This document shows positions 38,521-40,704 of a stretch of 40,704 bases of DNA, one piece after another. The position numbers were made by a program, and so were the translations under genes. The DNA is from Desulfobacterales bacterium. Lineage in GTDB: Bacteria > Desulfobacterota > Desulfobacteria > Desulfobacterales > SURF-7. The notes below the pieces were generated by a model. The model saw only the letters and a program-made list of their open reading frames with translations, was not told the origin of the DNA and did no database searches. The stretch is from contig JABHLN010000025.1 in assembly GCA_018693105.1 (NCBI GenBank), positions 1 to 40,704 on the forward strand, in the 5' to 3' direction. Position 1 is the first letter of the stretch, and every line of letters starts with the position of its first letter.

Positions 38521-39040
38521 ATTTGAATTTCTTTAAAAGCGCTTCTAACAACAAGCCGTTAAGAATTGAGAAAACAATTATGTATATTGAAAGCACAACC
38601 GTATACTTGACACCGAAATAATAAATCAGCGGTGGTAGAAACGGAATCTTAACATTCCTGTTATATAATACTACTGCAAGAAATGAATTTCTCATCCCCC
38701 TTTTTTTCAATTGTCCCAGAAGTGGATATATCACATAAGGAGGACCTAATAATAAAATCCCGGAAATAACAGCATATATCCAACCCATAATACCGGATTT
38801 ACTCCCCAGATATCTGTCTGTCCTTTCCCTTGTAAAAAACATATTGATCGCTATCATTGCCACAAAAACGATACCAAGTATCGGAATAATCCTTCCAAAC
38901 ATCTTAAGAAAGCTAATAACTGCAGCTTCTGCTGTATGAAAATTAAATACTGCTACTGCAAGGTAAATAACAAGTATGGACAAAAGGAATTTCTTTCCAC
39001 CACTAAAAGAGTTTATATTTGGTCTGTCTTTTTCTTTCAC
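38516..39040 (-). CDS. Half-size permease-like membrane protein, C-terminal half
   Basis: 174 aa, multiple TM segments; GTG start at 39040 overlapping the TAG stop of the upstream half. Confidence 0.65.
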   Translation of the reverse strand: MKEKDRPNINSFSGGKKFLLSILVIYLAVAVFNFHTAEAAVISFLKMFGRIIPILGIVFVAMIAINMFFTRERTDRYLGSKSGIMGWIYAVISGILLLGPPYVIYPLLGQLKKRGMRNSFLAVVLYNRNVKIPFLPPLIYYFGVKYTVVLSIYIIVFSILNGLLLEALLKKFKY

Positions 39041-39453
39041 TATAGAACCTTCAAAGTATATATTGTTAAAATCGCAATAATTATGGCAAAGAAAAAATTA
39101 ATAGTGTTTCGAATTATTGCAAAACGCTTTCCAAAAAAAGTGGCTTCAAGGGGAAGCATTGCAAGTCCTACAGTAGTCCATGCCATAATAAACGCTGTAA
39201 CAGCAAGCAGGCTTACACCGTCTTCCAGAAGTTCACCACCGACTATATAGCTCGTCACCGGAATTCCGAATGAAATACTCCCTGCAATTGTTCCGATGAG
39301 AGGATCAAGAACAGGGTTTCCTGAAAAAATATCAGTATAGTAATCCCGAAAGCAGGCATTTAAAAGGTTTATAAACAGTAGCAGACCGATCATCACAGGC
39401 ATAAAAGACTTAAAAACCTGAAAGGTACTAACAACAGACTGTTTTACAGACAT
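39040..39453 (-). CDS. Half-size permease-like membrane protein, N-terminal half
   Basis: 137 aa, GSISFGIPVTSYIVGGELLEDGVSLLAVTAFIMAWTTVGLAMLPLEA; permease-like repeat. Confidence 0.65.
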   Translation of the reverse strand: MSVKQSVVSTFQVFKSFMPVMIGLLLFINLLNACFRDYYTDIFSGNPVLDPLIGTIAGSISFGIPVTSYIVGGELLEDGVSLLAVTAFIMAWTTVGLAMLPLEATFFGKRFAIIRNTINFFFAIIIAILTIYTLKVL

Positions 39454-39465
39454 ACACTTCCTTTA

Positions 39466-40653
39466 TTAAAAGATATCCGGGCAGAACGGTTTATATTCCG
39501 TCCTGAAGATTGAATCATACTTACCATGGGATGCGTTCTTACTCATATCCATTCGCCCCATGCGAAAGGCTTCGGTAGCACTTATCTGTCCGAAAGATAA
39601 GAGGCTTAATGTGTTGACAGACATTGAAGCCTCTGCACTTTCGCCGGTCAAACTGACAGAGGTTTCTTCACCTGAAGTTTCCAGTTTCCACCTGCCATTA
39701 TTCCAGGGACAGAAATCATCATGAATATCAAATACCAATTTCCCTGCAGTGTTGTATCGCCTCATGGAAAGAGCCTGTTTAACATCCACAATACGGCCCA
39801 GAATGCCATCTCTGGTTGCAATATTTAACATACGGGGTTCAAGAATCATATGAGGCAATGGATCATCAACAGGGGCCTGTTTCCATACGATATTTTCAAT
39901 CACATCCATATTTGCGAAAAAACTCCATATGGCCCTGTACGCCGAAGGTGTCAACCATGCAATATCACGAATAGTAAGGTTTTGTTTTGGTATTGGCCCG
40001 CGCAGCGGAACTGAAAATATGAAATATCCAAGAGGCTTGCCGTTCTCTTCATATATTATTCTGCTTACCTGGTTTTTCTTAGGGATACTCGAGAGTATAC
40101 CAAAATCCCAAGCAGCTTTGCTACGGTGAAGATATCCCGTCCTTTCAGCCCTGAATTCACGATAAATAGAAACGAGCGCCTCAAATTCATCATCACCCAG
40201 CTCACGGAATGTTCCGCGAGGCTTAACGTCATCAATAAAATCAAGATACCGTGGTTCAACCTTGTATGAATTCTGGAATGACACAACACCGTATCCGTAC
40301 CGCTGATAGATTGCAGCCATTGAAGCTACAAGGATTGCAATTGGCTGTTCACCACGTTCATAAAGTTCTTCAAAATGTTTAGAGGTAATGCTTCTAAGAT
40401 ATCCCCTGCGACGATAAACAGGCAGAGTGCCAACATGGGTAACACCGGCAACAGGAACTTTTTCACCATTAAAACGCATATTTAAAGGCCATGCGGCATA
40501 CGAGGATATCAGCCTTTCATTTTCAAATCCGCACAATGTCCATTCTGGCTGAATCCCTTTCAATACGTCAGGTGATAAAGTTAACGAAGTAGCGGCTACA
40601 CTCCTGAATTCATCTATTTCCTCAGGCCTTACATTCCTTATTTCAAAGTTCAT
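39466..40653 (-). CDS. GNAT-family N-acetyltransferase, Eis-like with SCP2-like C-terminal domain
   Basis: 395 aa; GVTHVGTLPVYRRRGYLRSITSKHF acetyl-CoA motif; long C-terminal region typical of Eis-type enzymes. Confidence 0.85.
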   Translation of the reverse strand: MNFEIRNVRPEEIDEFRSVAATSLTLSPDVLKGIQPEWTLCGFENERLISSYAAWPLNMRFNGEKVPVAGVTHVGTLPVYRRRGYLRSITSKHFEELYERGEQPIAILVASMAAIYQRYGYGVVSFQNSYKVEPRYLDFIDDVKPRGTFRELGDDEFEALVSIYREFRAERTGYLHRSKAAWDFGILSSIPKKNQVSRIIYEENGKPLGYFIFSVPLRGPIPKQNLTIRDIAWLTPSAYRAIWSFFANMDVIENIVWKQAPVDDPLPHMILEPRMLNIATRDGILGRIVDVKQALSMRRYNTAGKLVFDIHDDFCPWNNGRWKLETSGEETSVSLTGESAEASMSVNTLSLLSFGQISATEAFRMGRMDMSKNASHGKYDSIFRTEYKPFCPDIF

Positions 40654-40704
40654 GCCTACTCCTTTTTAATATGTTTTTTTGCCTGGAATTCAGCATTAAT
40701 TAGC

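Noticed and set aside
1-40704. CRISPR arrays, prophage, IS transposases, integrases, rRNA genes
   Set aside because: None of the ORFs or repeats match these; the only dispersed repeat family is the non-coding palindromic element.

Overview
This window looks chromosomal, AT-rich and Gram-negative. Gene content and the type of dispersed repeat suggest a Desulfobacterota-like organism, which is inference only. It mixes housekeeping genes (rsmA, aspS, hisS, panB, tRNA-Asn, a DEAD-box helicase, a cold-shock protein, arfB, an OmpH/Skp-like protein) with an arsenic/redox cluster (arsR, thioredoxin, CcdA, ACR3, ArsP-like permease) and a dense signalling region at about 28.3-36.9 kb. That region encodes a SPOR+DUF1566 protein, an adenylate cyclase-FHA fusion, a PP2C phosphatase, and a tight three-gene run. 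The run is a secreted caspase-like protein with five tandem repeats and DUF1566, a second PP2C, and a transmembrane Ser/Thr kinase with an FGE-sulfatase-fold domain. The caspase-like protein keeps the YSGH histidine but has Leu where the Asp-Ser-Cys cysteine is expected. The kinase's FGE-like domain lacks the usual catalytic cysteine pair. Both therefore look like binding modules rather than enzymes, and this is the best candidate for an undescribed system here. The second main observation is a dispersed palindromic element of about 155 bp, with three full copies and at least five remnants. Its termini carry stop codons in all three frames, and it supplies the stop codon or C-terminus of four unrelated genes in this window.
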